Of a DNA stretch of 64,000 nt, positions 24,495-35,275 are shown in pieces (within the stretch, counting starts at the first letter, position 1; every line of letters begins with the position of its first letter). Below the pieces are notes generated by a model. That model was not told the origin of the DNA. It worked only from the letters and a program-made list of their open reading frames with translations, and searched no databases. Where the stretch lies: positions 4,011,804 to 4,075,803 of the forward strand of contig JAEVLN010000007.1 of the NCBI GenBank assembly GCA_018350325.1, given 5' to 3'. The position numbers and the translations under genes were made by a program. The DNA is from Globodera rostochiensis. Lineage: Eukaryota; Nematoda; Chromadorea; Rhabditida; Heteroderidae.

Positions 24495-25750
24495 CTTACT
24501 ATAAATGAAGTTGGGGACTTGAAGCATGATTTTGGCATTTTGACTGTTGGCATTTTGTCCTGACACGCCCACCGAGCTGTGTGTTTGGACTTTGCCCGGT
24601 TCTTCCCTTGGAATGGGCCAGAATTATGAAACTTTGGTTTTATTTCATGCAAACTTTCGACTGGTTAATGTAAAATCGTTTCCTGCTATATTTTGTTTTC
24701 CTTTATTCAATTATTCTATTTTTTTTTTGATTAAAATCTTTTAATTCCGGCATTTGTTAATTCTTGAAAGTGGATAAAGTTTGCATACCAAATGTACTTT
24801 TCAGGTTAAAAGCGAAAACTTCATGCTTTTAAAAGTTACTTTTAACTTTGAACTTTTAACATTAACTTTTAATACTTCAAAGTAAAAAGGGACCTAAATC
24901 AATAATTATTTTTATAACTCGAGACCGGCTTAATAGAAAAATGTGAAATTTAGAGGAAGCTCAATTATAGTCTTTCTGATTTATTTTTTTTCAGAATTTT
25001 TGACCTATTATTTATTCGGCAATAAAATACTAGCCAAAAGTAGTCGTTTTTTCGGCAATCCTTTGGAATTAGGCTTTACGAAAATAAAATTAAAATTTTT
25101 TAAATGTTTACAATTTAAAAATGCATTTTTATAGGGTGAAAATATGCGAAGAACACGAATCCAACTTGAATTTTGCGAATATCAAACCCCGAACCCGAAT
25201 TCGAACATTTTTTGAAATTTCAAAATGCAACCTTTTTTTGGTTTGACTAATTTTTTATACATATAAAGCACATTTCTACCCCATTGATAATTAATTTGTT
25301 TTATATTTTCATTATCACATAGATTTTCGTGTATTTTTGAACATTTTTGGGCGGTTACCAGAAAATTATAAAATTATGATAAAATTTCCAATCCGTTAAC
25401 CCCTCAGGCAAGGGTTGGGTTGTCGGTTTTAGGGTTCCCATCCGCCGGTTACCAGAAAATTATGGGAAGTTTCCAAACCCACTGAGAGATTAGTTGGGCC
25501 GAAACGACCCCCACTCACCCGGGGTGAGGGGACAAAAAATTTTTAGAAAAATTAATAAATCTTTTCACCAAATACCACAAACCCAAACCCCAAAATACTC
25601 TCATAAATCTCCCAAAATTCGGTTTCATATAAGGAAATATATTGGCACAACGAACATATATGTACAACAAGCGAACTATCACAATAGGGATGGACTATAC
25701 TCTCTCCTATACACAATATTGGCATTGGCACATTTTTCTCCATTCAACCC

Positions 25751-28700
25751 TCACAATCCCTTGTTGTAGAAGACCAATTCGGGCACCGTTTGAGTGCCAT
25801 CGTTGTCGTCGGCGCCGGTATATTGCTGATGAATTCGATTCTGCAACTCGGGTTCTAACTGCGCGACCTGTGAATGGAATAAATAATTCATAACAAAATT
25901 AAAAATTTTATAAAATTCGCACTAAAACATCAAAAACGCTAAAATAGGCATTTATAGACACTAAAAAAAGTCGCTTTAAATTCAACACTGTTCGGAATAA
26001 ATGCCATTTTGGGCTTAACCCTTCAAAGCTTAATCGAAAATGCAACAAAAAAAAAAGAGAAGGCAAATGCCTGAAAATCCTCTCTTGAATAAATAAAAAA
26101 AAAATAGTTAATAAATGAAATAGTGCAAAAATTTAATTGATTTTTTTAATTTTATTATAAAACATTTGTCACCCCCACCTTAACCGAACTGAGCTGCGGG
26201 AACAGTGCGCAGCACAACGGTGTTGAAAACGTCAGAATCAATCCGCACAACGCCGTCTGGAGCACCGGTGAAAGCCATGGACGAGCGCAAAACCATTTGT
26301 ATCGATCCAGTCGATTGATCAGCATCGGAATACACACTGAACGGGACGGGGTTTAAATCGTTAAAATTTATTTATTTTATTTATGACCAAAAAAGATATT
26401 TTGAGCACCCCCCGCGTTGGGTACAATATTTTTTTTTGTTTGAAAACAAAATTTTATCTCTTTAATTGAACTGGCGCTGAAATTAAGACGATATCTTCCA
26501 GCGCCAGGGTTCTAAAATCGGCTCCAAAAAATGCAAAAATCTGCAACAAAAAAACAATACCAAAATATTAAAAAAAGTTTTCTTTAAAAGTCTGAATGTT
26601 TTAAAAATATTTTTCTAACCAAAATTTGACACCCACCCATTCCCGGCACGGCCATTCCAATGCGAGAGATGACGACTTGCGGTATGGCCCACCATGCCAA
26701 TTTACGACTCTTCCCCAATGGCACGCCGTTTTCATCCATCACTTCAACGCCGTCGACAAATTCTCTGAAAATTTTTTAAAATTCTTTAGGTGCAAATTTG
26801 TTTTTCCAAATTTTAAATAAATGTTAACAAAGACCCCACTTGCGACGCATCATCGGAATGTTGACACAATTTGCGAATGCAACAGCGGCAAACGGAACCA
26901 AACGTCCCCAAATTGGTGGCATTTTCTTCAAAAAAAAAATTCATAAAATCAAAAAAAAATGTTTTTGTTTAAAACTGACCGTCGCGGCATGGTTTAGGCC
27001 TAGCGCAACACTCATCGCACCGCCTGGAAAATGTTAATTTTTTTTTAATTTTTAAAAATTTCTATTTTAATTCACCGGTGGCCAAACAATATGCCTGCAG
27101 GAGTTGAGCTTTGCTCAGCGAGTCGCCCGATCGATTGGAATAATTGACAATGGCATTGAATGTCTGGTGGGAAAAATTGATCGCTTTATTTTGTTGAACC
27201 ACAAAAAATGCTTTTACCTGATTGATAAATTGCCATCCGACAACGGCGGGGGTAGACCTGAAAAGTTTGTGAAAATTGCAAAAATTTCTCTGAAAAATGC
27301 CGGAAAATATTCAGAATTTTCAAAAAAAACCATTAAAGGAATTGGTAAAAAGTATTCGACACACTTGTAGAAGCTGAGCATTCCTCCGGTTCTGAAAAAA
27401 ACAAAAATTTTTGATATTTTTGAGGAAATCGGATTCTGTCACTGACATCAGCGTGTTGCAGGGCACCTGCGCGCTCATCCGTCCGATCAGCATCACTTTT
27501 TCACCGGTGTGCGGGTGGAAGGCCGAGTCGTGCAAGTGCTTGGCGCGCCACAGCTGCGCCACGGTCAGATTGGCGGGACATTTGCCTTTTCTGTAACAAA
27601 AAAAAAATTCCAAAATTTTCTTATTTCGTACGCTTGACAATGAAAAAACCAGGCGTGCTCACGGATATCCGGATATCCGGATATCCGCGGATATATCCGG
27701 ATATGGACGGATAACGGATATGGTTTTTCGGATATATCCGGATACGGACGGATAACGGATATGGGTTTTCGGATCGTCACGGATACGGACGGATGACGGA
27801 TATGACCTTAAGATCCGCGGATATCCGTCGCATCCACTGTTTTTTTACTGCTGAAGGAAAATTTATTAAAATGATTTTCTTAATTGATTTTCAGGTTTAA
27901 TTTTCAGATTTGAACATGGCCTAGTGGTTAAACTTTTATAGTGATGCTACTTTGGGTCGAGGGTTCTATACCCTCTCGCGACATCATCTTTATTTTTTGT
28001 TTTTATATTCTTTGTGTATTCTTATAACTTTTTGAAAAAAATCAGACTTAAAAAATAAATTTTAAGCATTTACATAAATTAGTTAATTTTAGAACTCAAT
28101 TACCTAAAAATTGGACGATTTTTCTTAGCATAAATCTTTAAATATTCAATTTTTCTTTCGGCGGCGCCTATCGGCACCGCCGACCTCCCACCCCACAGCA
28201 GTAAAGCAGAATTTTCAAAAAATTTTTGAAATTTTTTTTAACAATAATGTTAAAAATTCTTACAGAAAATTTTTTTTGGAAAAAATGATTAACAAACAAT
28301 CAAAAGATCAATCTTTTCATTTAAAATTTTCGTGTTAAGCTCAATACATATTAATTTCCATTTAATTTTAATCAGACGATAACGCGATCGGAAAAAATTC
28401 GCTTTGAAAAATCATTTTTTCGAACTTTGGAGAAAACTTTAGTGATTTTTAAATAATGCGGATATCCGCGGACATCCGCGGACGGATATCCGGATATGGA
28501 ATTTTGGAACGTCACGGATACGGACGGATAACGGATATGAGATTTTAAGGACGGACGGATACGGACGGATAACGGAAATGGGCTTTTGAGGACGGACGGA
28601 TACGGATACAAAAATTCGTATCCGTGAGCACGCCTGGAAAAAACCCAAAAAAATGTTCACAGGGCTAGGCTGCTGGACTCAAAACAAAAACAAAAATGCA

Positions 28701-29075
28701 CTCCGGCGATATGTACAAACCCCGGCATTAGTTTAGTGGCCTAATTAGTGAGGAAACAAACATTCTCACGCAAAAAAAAAAAAGGGAATTTTCTGAAATT
28801 CTTTCAAAGATAAAGCTGCGCAATTTTTTCAGATTTTCAGGAAATTCTCCGTTGTTTTTTGAATTGGCCTGCACCCACCGATAGTTGAGCACAATTTGGC
28901 GACTGTTCTCCAATTCACTGTCGCTGGCCAACACATTGAGCGGATTGACGACGGCGAAAAAGTGTCGCGCACGGCCGTCGAAGGTGGACTGATCCCAGCG
29001 TGGCTTTGAAATGTCCGGCTTTATCATCAAATGGTTGACCAACGCGTGATCAAATGCGTGCTCATTGGGCTTCAT
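25751..29075 (-). CDS. Sideroflexin (mitochondrial carrier, SFXN family)
   Basis: A mitochondrial inner-membrane protein; human SFXN1 transports serine for one-carbon metabolism. Ten exons join in frame: 28879-29075, 27447-27590, 27365-27391 (27 nt), 27218-27257, 27076-27163, 26980-27023, 26840-26925, 26637-26764, 26179-26336, 25751-25867, giving 342 residues against about 320 for human SFXN1. Diagnostic stretches are [80 protein letters not shown] and the ending FYNKGL. The start ATG follows a TTCTGTCTACAG acceptor directly, so the first exon may be trans-spliced or preceded by a non-coding exon. Intron 1 carries a 987-bp mobile element. Confidence 0.95.
27650..28636 (+). mobile_element. Long hAT-like element with tRNA-like/hairpin core
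   Basis: The ends CAGGCGTGCTCACGGATA and TATCCGTGAGCACGCCTG are perfect inverted repeats with an exact 8-bp duplication GAAAAAAC (27642-27649 and 28637-28644). Terminal arrays use CGGATATCCGGATA and ACGGACGGATA. The core has an A-box TGGCCTAGTGGTTA (27917-27930), a B-box GGTTCTATACC (27962-27972), the GC-rich hairpin (28158-28183) and GTAAAGCAGAAT (28201-28212). It lies in sideroflexin intron 1 and must be removed by splicing. Confidence 0.9.
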
Positions 29076-29149
29076 CTGTAGACAGAAAAAAAACATTTTT
29101 TTGACAATAAAATTTCAAAAAAAAAGAAAGAAAAAAACAATTTAGAAGC

Positions 29150-29277
29150 TGGACATTTTGGGTCCGGAATGTCGGATTCTGGGCATTTTTGACTCCGAAA
29201 TGCCGGATTCTGGACATTTTGGGTCCGGAATGCCGGATTCTGCACATTTTTGAGTCCGGAATGTCGGATTTTGGCAT
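29150..29277. repeat. 60-bp tandem repeat, GGTCCGGAATG word
   Basis: Two copies of a 60-bp unit carry GGGTCCGGAATG and CCGGATTCTGG. It lies just upstream of the sideroflexin start. No ends or duplication were found. Confidence 0.55.
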
Positions 29278-29704
29278 CCGATTACATCATTGGTGCGTGG
29301 CATACGAGAAGTAGTAAACATTTTCTAAATCCCACAAAAGGACTTCAACAAAACAATGAAGGTATTACAACAACGGTCACTACAATCCCGGGCATTTACT
29401 GTTTGTTGGTGGTGCCACAATTGGGAAATATGTACAGAGAAATTTTGGGCTTAAAAAGATTAAGAATTCAAATTTAAAAAATTTCCACAAGGATCTCAAA
29501 AGGCCACAAAAATCCGCAAATCCGCATTTCAAAAAAAAAATCCTCTTTGGCCTTTTCAAAAACCACATAATGAGGAAAAATCCGCAGATATCGGAGCTCT
29601 GAAAATTTTATTTAATGCATTTTGTCGGTAAAGGAAAAATCTTGACAAGAAAATTTAAATTTTATTGCAATTTTTATGAAAATTTTTCGAAAAATGCGAA
29701 AATA

Positions 29705-29850
29705 GTGGAATAAATAGCCGGTTTTTGAGGGCCGGGCGGGTATAAAATACCCGAAAAATACTCGGGTTTTTGAAGGCCGGGCGGGTATTTCCGGGCGGGT
29801 ACGGGTAAATACCCGACTCGGGTATTTGCGTTTCGGGTACCCGCCCGGCC
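29705..29850. repeat. CCGGGCGGGTA array
   Basis: Direct and inverted copies of GCCGGGCGGGTA and TACCCG lie just upstream of promoter module P2. It resembles the short-word arrays of the TIR elements, but defined ends were not found. Confidence 0.5.
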
Positions 29851-30180
29851 AAAATGCCAAAGTGAGTGCACTTTGTGAATGGACGTGAATAATGCCAAAA
29901 TGACACGAGAATCATATGATAATGCCCGTAATTCCATTTCATGCGGCAGGCAGGCAATTCAATGCCATTTTGTATTAATTTAAAGTAATAAAATAAAATT
30001 AAATGAATATTTTCTTGGTGAAAGAAAGGTCATGATGGAAAAGCGTCATAAAACTGCAGCTTTTATTTGGTGAATATTAAAAATGTAAAAAAGCAATAAA
30101 ATTATACATTATGAAATTTTCTTGGTGAAAGAAAGGCCATGGAAAAGCGTCATGTGGAAATAGATTGGAGCTGTAGTTTA
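29850..30180 (+). promoter_or_regulatory. Upstream module P2 of secreted-protein gene
   Basis: Closely matches P1 (21855-22250), though it starts later in the block. It carries ATGCCA at 29854-29859, 29892-29897 and 29962-29967. The conserved stretch continues with gaps to the TATA box at 30377. The role is inferred from conservation. Confidence 0.55.
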
Positions 30181-30376
30181 AATAAAATTAAAATTGCTTT
30201 TGTATTACCTATTTTTGTGCTTTATTCAATGGATTGAAGCTGTAGTTTGTTGTTTAAATATTTAAATTGTTTGTTTAACAATTGAATTTTATGACAATCA
30301 ATCAAATCAATGCACGCAATTCAATTCACATTTACACGCATTATTAGCCTCACCCACTCGCCACTGTTTGAATGGA

Positions 30377-30412
30377 TATAAAAAGGGAGTGAAGCAAAGG
30401 CATTTAATGCCA
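30377..30412 (+). promoter_or_regulatory. TATA box and ATGCCA motif
   Basis: TATAAAAA at 30377-30384 and ATGCCA at 30407-30412 have the same spacing as upstream of 22597. They lie about 117 bp before the start codon at 30529. Confidence 0.55.
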
Positions 30413-30528
30413 TTCATTCATTCAACAAATTGAATAATTCCCCCAATTAAATCCTTCAAATTTGTCCATTCTTTCCATTTATATTTTGAAAAAAAACAAT
30501 TTGGGCACACCATCTCCAACAAAAAGCA

Positions 30529-31506
30529 ATGCAACTGCAATTCATCGTTGCCCTGCTGGTCGTTTTGGCATTGTGCGAAGGCTGTGCCGGAATGGACTTG
30601 TGGAAGAAGCTTACCCTTGGTGGCAATGACAAAGGGAAATCGACCAATTTCACCAGCCCCAATTCGTCGAATCAGCCCAAATCGGATGACAAAGGCAAAG
30701 GAAAAATGTACAGCAGTGGCAGTGACGATGGGCGTCAGTCAATGCATCAAAATCCGTCCGATTTTCCTGGCTTTACCGCTCCAACGAATCCGGGCACGCG
30801 TGGTGGAAGTCGAACAACGCATCAAAATGTGTCCAATATTTTTGAATTTACCGCTCCAACGAATCCGGGCACGCGTGGTGGAAGTCAAACAACGCATCAA
30901 AATGTGTCCAATTTTGGTGGCTTTACCGCTCCAACGAATCCGGGCACGCGTGGTGGAAGTCAAACAACGCATCAAAATGTGTCCAATTTTGGTGGCTTTA
31001 CCGCTCCAACGAATCCGGGCACGCGTGGTGGAAGTCAAACAACGCATCAAAATGTGTCCAATTTTGGTGGCTTTACCGCTCCAACGAATCCGGGCACGCG
31101 TGGTGGAAGTCAAACAACGCATCAAAATGTGTCCAATTTTGGTGGCTTTACCGCTCCAACGAATCCGGGCACGCGTGGTGGAAGTCGAACAACGCATCAA
31201 AATGTGTCCAATTTTGGTGGCTTTACCGCTCCAACGAATCCGGGCACGCGTGGTGGAAGTCAAACAACGCATCAAAATGTGTCCAATTTTGGTGGCTTTA
31301 CCGCTCCAACGAATTCGGACACGGACAATAGTGGAGGAATAAGTCGTGAAATCTTCGACGATGGGTCAATCGAGCTCGCTCATGAGGTCTGGAGGCGGAC
31401 AGGCGGCGGCAATACACCGAATCTCGCTGTGGAAATGTTCAGAAAAAAAGAGGAAAAGGAAAAAAGAAAGAGGAAGAGGACGCAAAGAATAAGCAAGCAA
31501 CACTGA
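30529..31506 (+). CDS. Secreted protein with 25-residue repeats, effector candidate 2
   Basis: A single-exon ORF of 325 residues. The signal peptide (LQFIVALLVVLALCEGCAG) is nearly identical to that at 22597 and is followed by the shared KLTLGGND.GKSTNFT segment. Residues about 85-260 are tandem 25-residue units of the type FGGFTAPTNPGTRGGSQT followed by THQNVSN. The C-terminus is highly basic (KEKRKRKRTQR), like a nuclear-localisation signal, although this is only pattern-based. No cysteine is present in the mature part. I do not recognise a known domain, and no 12-residue CLE motif was identified. It is a strong candidate for a secreted effector with variable repeat number. Confidence 0.8.
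   Translation: MQLQFIVALLVVLALCEGCAGMDLWKKLTLGGNDKGKSTNFTSPNSSNQPKSDDKGKGKMYSSGSDDGRQSMHQNPSDFPGFTAPTNPGTRGGSRTTHQNVSNIFEFTAPTNPGTRGGSQTTHQNVSNFGGFTAPTNPGTRGGSQTTHQNVSNFGGFTAPTNPGTRGGSQTTHQNVSNFGGFTAPTNPGTRGGSQTTHQNVSNFGGFTAPTNPGTRGGSRTTHQNVSNFGGFTAPTNPGTRGGSQTTHQNVSNFGGFTAPTNSDTDNSGGISREIFDDGSIELAHEVWRRTGGGNTPNLAVEMFRKKEEKEKRKRKRTQRISKQH
30781..31320 (+). repeat. 75-bp coding minisatellite
   Basis: The unit start CCAACGAATCCGGG recurs at 30781, 30856, 30931, 31006, 31081, 31156 and 31231, with a final degenerate copy at 31306. Internal copies are almost identical; most differences are one Q/R codon and an IFEF variant near the first copies. It keeps the reading frame because 75 is a multiple of three. 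Confidence 0.95.
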
Positions 31507-32352
31507 GACTATTTCCTCATTAACATCATCATTAAAATTGCATCATATGTGTAATGGAAACTGTGCTTTTTATTTGGCTAAGCATCCGAGAGCAGACAAT
31601 TGTTGACGCCTATTTGTGTTTCGGATTTTCTTTTTATTTTTTAAGTTTCGCTTTCCAATTTCACTTTCTTTTCGTATTGTTTTTAACATACATACCTATA
31701 CTCTATACATAAATACATATTTATGTTTTGATTTTTTGAGCTTAAAAATGTTGTTGAACAAAATTTGTCCCGGAAACCGGCGGTTGGGTCAGACAAAAGG
31801 TGGTTGAGGTGCTCTCCGTTTTGGCGGGCTGGAAGCACAAATATTGAATAAAATCATAAATTGATTGGTTGGCTTTGCATGTAGCGAATGTATGTTTTTG
31901 TAACCGCTCTTTTTTGCCGTCATCTAAAAGTGATCGGCTGATCACACCGGACCGGACCGACGCTTCGATCACGGCACGGGTCCGATTACATTATTCCCTG
32001 AGGGCTTGGAAAAAATTTTCTGCAAAAAACCGTCATAAGGGGTGAATAGCCCACTAAATTCTCTACGTAATCGTCCAATGACTCTAACTCTCTGATTTTC
32101 CGACATCCCTCCGCAGAGGGTTGTGGGCGGTCGGTTTTAAACCGTGGGTATTTCGGTTAGGCCGGTTTTACGGCCCCCGGTTTTCGGTTTCGGTGATGGG
32201 TCCGTGGAATTATGAATTGTGTCAAATAAAATATGGTTATGGCGCTTCTTATCATTAAAGAAATTTATTTTGGTTCAAAAAATAATAGAAAAATTCGAAT
32301 TAGGTATACGGCGGTACCTATGTTAATGGGTACCTAATTCAAAAAAATACGT

Positions 32353-32912
32353 TGGGAAATAGAAGCCCACTCTCCATTTGAAGCCCCTCTCTATTTGTAG
32401 CCCCCCCTCGAGGGGAGGTTGAAAAATAGAAGCCCCCTCTCTATTTGAAGCCCCTCTCTATTTGTAGCCCCCCCTCGAGGGGAGGTTGAAAAATAGAAGC
32501 CCCCTCTCTATTTGAAGCCCCTCTCTATTTGTAGCCCCCCCTCGAGGGGAGGTTGAAAAATAGAAGCCCCCTCTCTATTTGAAGCCCCTCTCTATTTGTA
32601 GCCCCCCCTCGAGGGGAGGTTGAAAAATAGAAGCCCCCTCTCTATTTGAAGCCCCTCTCTATTTGTAGCCCCCCCTCGAGGGGAGGTTGAAAAATAGAAG
32701 CCCCCTCTCTATTTGAAGCCCCTCTCTATTTGTAGCCCCCCCTCGAGGGGAGGTTGAAAAATAGAAGCCCCCTCTCTATTTGAAGCCCCTCTCTATTTGT
32801 AGCCCCCTCCTCGAGGGGAGGTTGAAAAATAGAAGCCCCCTCTCTATTTGAAGCCCCTCTCTATTTGTAGCCCCCTCCTCGAGGGGAGGTTGAAAAATAG
32901 AAGCCCATGGGC
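32353..32912 (+). repeat. 67-bp tandem array (eight copies)
   Basis: Near-identical 67-bp units contain CTCTCTATTTGAAGCCCC and CCCTCGAGGGGAGG. The array is bounded by TAGAAGCCCA on the left and TGGGCTACTA on the right, a loose inverted pair. No coding role is apparent. Between 31507 and 32352 I see no gene, only weak short-word tracts near 32110-32200. Confidence 0.9.
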
Positions 32913-33449
32913 TACTAATAGGAAAAATACGGTATGTATGTATGTAGCGGGGATGATCAAAAATTACGATTTCCGAACAAAATGTCCAACGGACAACAGA
33001 GCCCTAACTCGAAATTCCGATTTCCGAAAAATTTGAGGCCTCGGAATTCCGATTTACGAAATTTTTTGAGGTCGTCTATCCCTGCTAATATGTTAGTGTA
33101 GAATACATAGATGATATGTATAGAGTTTATGTTTTTACAATGTTAAAAGAAAGTGAAATAGGAAAGCGAAACTTTAAAAAAAAAAGAAAATCCGAAACAA
33201 AAATAATTACTACCATATGTAAAGCCGATTTGTTACAATGCGACTACAGTACCCTCTGCGGAGGGATGTCGACAAAAATTTTTCACCCCAAGCCTAACTG
33301 GTGGCCGGAGAAGACACCAGAAAATGTTTTTAAATAAATCTGAGTGTCAAATTCTAAGTCTACTACGAAATAAAAGGCCGCGTAGTGGCTCGCCAACAGC
33401 GAGCCGATGACGAAGCAAGTAAAGGTGCAAGACGGAGGGCGGGTACACT

Positions 33450-33565
33450 GTTTTAAGCCTAATCCTAGGGTGGCTTAGGCCTAAGCCTAACGAACTCCAA
33501 GCCAGGGTGACTTAGGCCTAAGCCTAACGAACTCCAAGCCAGGGTGACTTAGGCCTAGCCTAACA
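33450..33565. repeat. Palindromic TTAGGCCTAA tandem repeat
   Basis: About three copies of a roughly 45-bp unit contain GGCTTAGGCCTAAGCC and AACGAACTCCAAGCCAGGGT. A related tract is at 43945-44030. TTAGGC is the nematode telomere hexamer, but here it occurs only as overlapping inverted pairs. A GTGTCGCATTTT tandem lies downstream at 33683-33750. Confidence 0.6.
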
Positions 33566-34304
33566 AACCCCTAAGTCTCTAAGTTTTCCCCAGTTATTCT
33601 ATCCGGCTTTGGTGTTACCTAAAAGTCGGGTTTTCCTTAATTTTCAACAATTTGAATAGATTCAAAAATTTTCTTTTAAATTAGTGTCGCATTTTCTGTC
33701 GGTGTCGCATTTTTTTGCGGTGTCGCATTTTCTGGTGTCGCATTTTCCGGGCGCCGCCTAACTCTACGGCGGGCGAAAGTCGGAGAGCTTAGAGTCAAAG
33801 GACGATTACGTAATTATGTAACTGTACCGAAAAAACAAAAGTTGAATGCTTTAGGTACTACATTTTCATAAAAGAAACCGTTTTTGCTAGCATTAGCCAT
33901 TTTTAGTTAAATACACAAATTTAATACTTTAATGTTGGCGCATAAACTTTTTCCCGGTACTGTATTTGCTGAACATTTAATTGAACGATCATTTGTTTTT
34001 ATCCGTCGTCTCAAATGTGTACGGTAAAGAATCGATCGATCATCGTTTATCGATTTCACAGTATTTTTTTGCCAGAGAATTTACGCAAATGTCAATAACA
34101 AAAAAAGACAGAAATTTATAAAGGTTAAAGCACAGTTTACATAAGTCAGTGAACATTTTAAAAAATGAAATAACAATCAAAAACCAATCAAAAAAACATT
34201 TTACGATGATAAAATTCGTTTTTTGCAGGTCACCCATCCCTCATCACATCCTTTTCCTTGATTTCGTATCCCCCAATTTGTCACTAATACTTCGCTGATG
34301 AAAT

Positions 34305-34490
34305 CGTTGAACCCGTTGTTGACCTCGTTGAACCCGTTGATGACATCGTTGAACCCGTTGTTGACCTCGTTGAACCCGTTGATGACATCGTTGAACCCGT
34401 TGTTGACCTCGTTGAACCCGTTGATGACATCGTTGAACCCGTTGATGACATCATTGAACCCGTTGTTGACCTCGTTGAACTTGCTGTGCT
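34305..34490. repeat. 42-bp tandem repeat (21-bp subunits)
   Basis: The units alternate GTTGAACCCGTTGTTGACCTC and GTTGAACCCGTTGATGACATC. All frames are open: plus reads VEPVVDLVEPVDDI, minus reads STRSTTGSTMSSTG. The minus reading would place a Ser/Thr-rich tract downstream of the small secreted peptide at 34686-34838, but no splice pair in a matching phase was found. Coding status is undecided. Confidence 0.7.
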
Positions 34491-34685
34491 TGATGCTGCA
34501 AGGAACGGGTTTTGCACCGCGTTACCCAACCCAAGATCTGGCTTTTGAGCGGAATTTTAAGAGAAAAAAAAATTGGTAACGATTTCCTTTTTGATTGGAC
34601 TGAAATTGTTTTGTTCGTGCCAATAAATTTTTCGTTGGCTCCTTTTCTATTTTCACTGTAAATCAAAAGTTTTTGATTATTCTTT

Positions 34686-34838
34686 TTATTTTACGGTTAA
34701 CGGAGCAACTCGCTGAAACATTGCCTCCGGAGCGCGGTTGTGTTTTTGTATTTTTGTGCTGTCATTTGAACGTGGCATTCCGTTGCACGCAACACACAAT
34801 GCCAACATGAGAAGCAGCAGGACAATGTCGAGGTGCAT
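34686..34838 (-). CDS. Small secreted peptide, effector candidate 3
   Basis: A 50-residue ORF. The first 20 residues (MHLDIVLLLLMLALCVACNG) form a signal peptide like those at 22597 and 30529, and the 5' leader (GGCACCATCTTCAACAAAA) matches the leader of the gene at 30529. The mature peptide would be about 30 residues with basic and hydrophobic patches (RAPEAMFQRVAPLTVK). A truncated copy of the shared upstream module lies directly upstream at 34890-35275. It could instead be the first exon of a longer protein (a GTAAAA donor-like site precedes the stop) or a truncated paralogue. Confidence 0.55.
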   Translation of the reverse strand: MHLDIVLLLLMLALCVACNGMPRSNDSTKIQKHNRAPEAMFQRVAPLTVK

Positions 34839-34889
34839 GCCATTACTTTTGTTGAAGATGGTGCCGCCCTAATAAAAATGCATTGTTTA

Positions 34890-35275
34890 TGCCGCTTTTC
34901 CATCATGCCCTTTCTTTCACCAAGAAAATTTCATAATTATAATTTTTATTGCTTTAAATCAATACAAAAGGGCATTGAAATTGCCTGCCGCATGAAATGG
35001 AATTGCCGGCATTATCATATGATTCTCGTGTCTATTTTGGCATTATTTACATCCATTCACAAAAGTGCACTCACTTTCCATTTATTATAACCCCGACGGG
35101 GAATTAAGTGATTTTTGGTAATTTTTGATCACCAATGTTCGAATTAGGGCTCGGCATTCGAAATCGAGGAGGCCGACCTGGACGGGGACAGCAAAATTTC
35201 ATCAGCCAAATTTGAGCTTCTTTCGGCTGATCGCCCGACTTCATCCGCATCGCCCAATTTTTCGTTTGTGAGGGA
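34890..35275 (-). promoter_or_regulatory. Inverted copy of upstream module (P3)
   Basis: The reverse complement matches 21855-22250, including CCGGCAATTCCATTTCATG and TTTTCTTGGTGAAAGAAAGG. It ends near the leader of the 50-residue ORF and lacks the TATA-proximal section seen in P1 and P2. Near 35363-35485 an AAATAAGGACA tandem word interrupts the region. Confidence 0.5.

Noticed and set aside
30548..31342. Overlapping ORFs in two other frames of the 75-bp repeat
   Set aside because: The repeat period is a multiple of three, so all frames stay open. Only the frame with the paralogue-matched signal peptide is supported.
30529..31506. CLE-like or HYP-like effector identity
   Set aside because: I could not find a 12-residue CLE motif or the HYP-type repeat; only the general secreted-repeat layout is similar.
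31742..31972. 76-residue minus-strand ORF downstream of effector candidate 2
   Set aside because: No signal peptide, family match or convincing splice sites; left unannotated.
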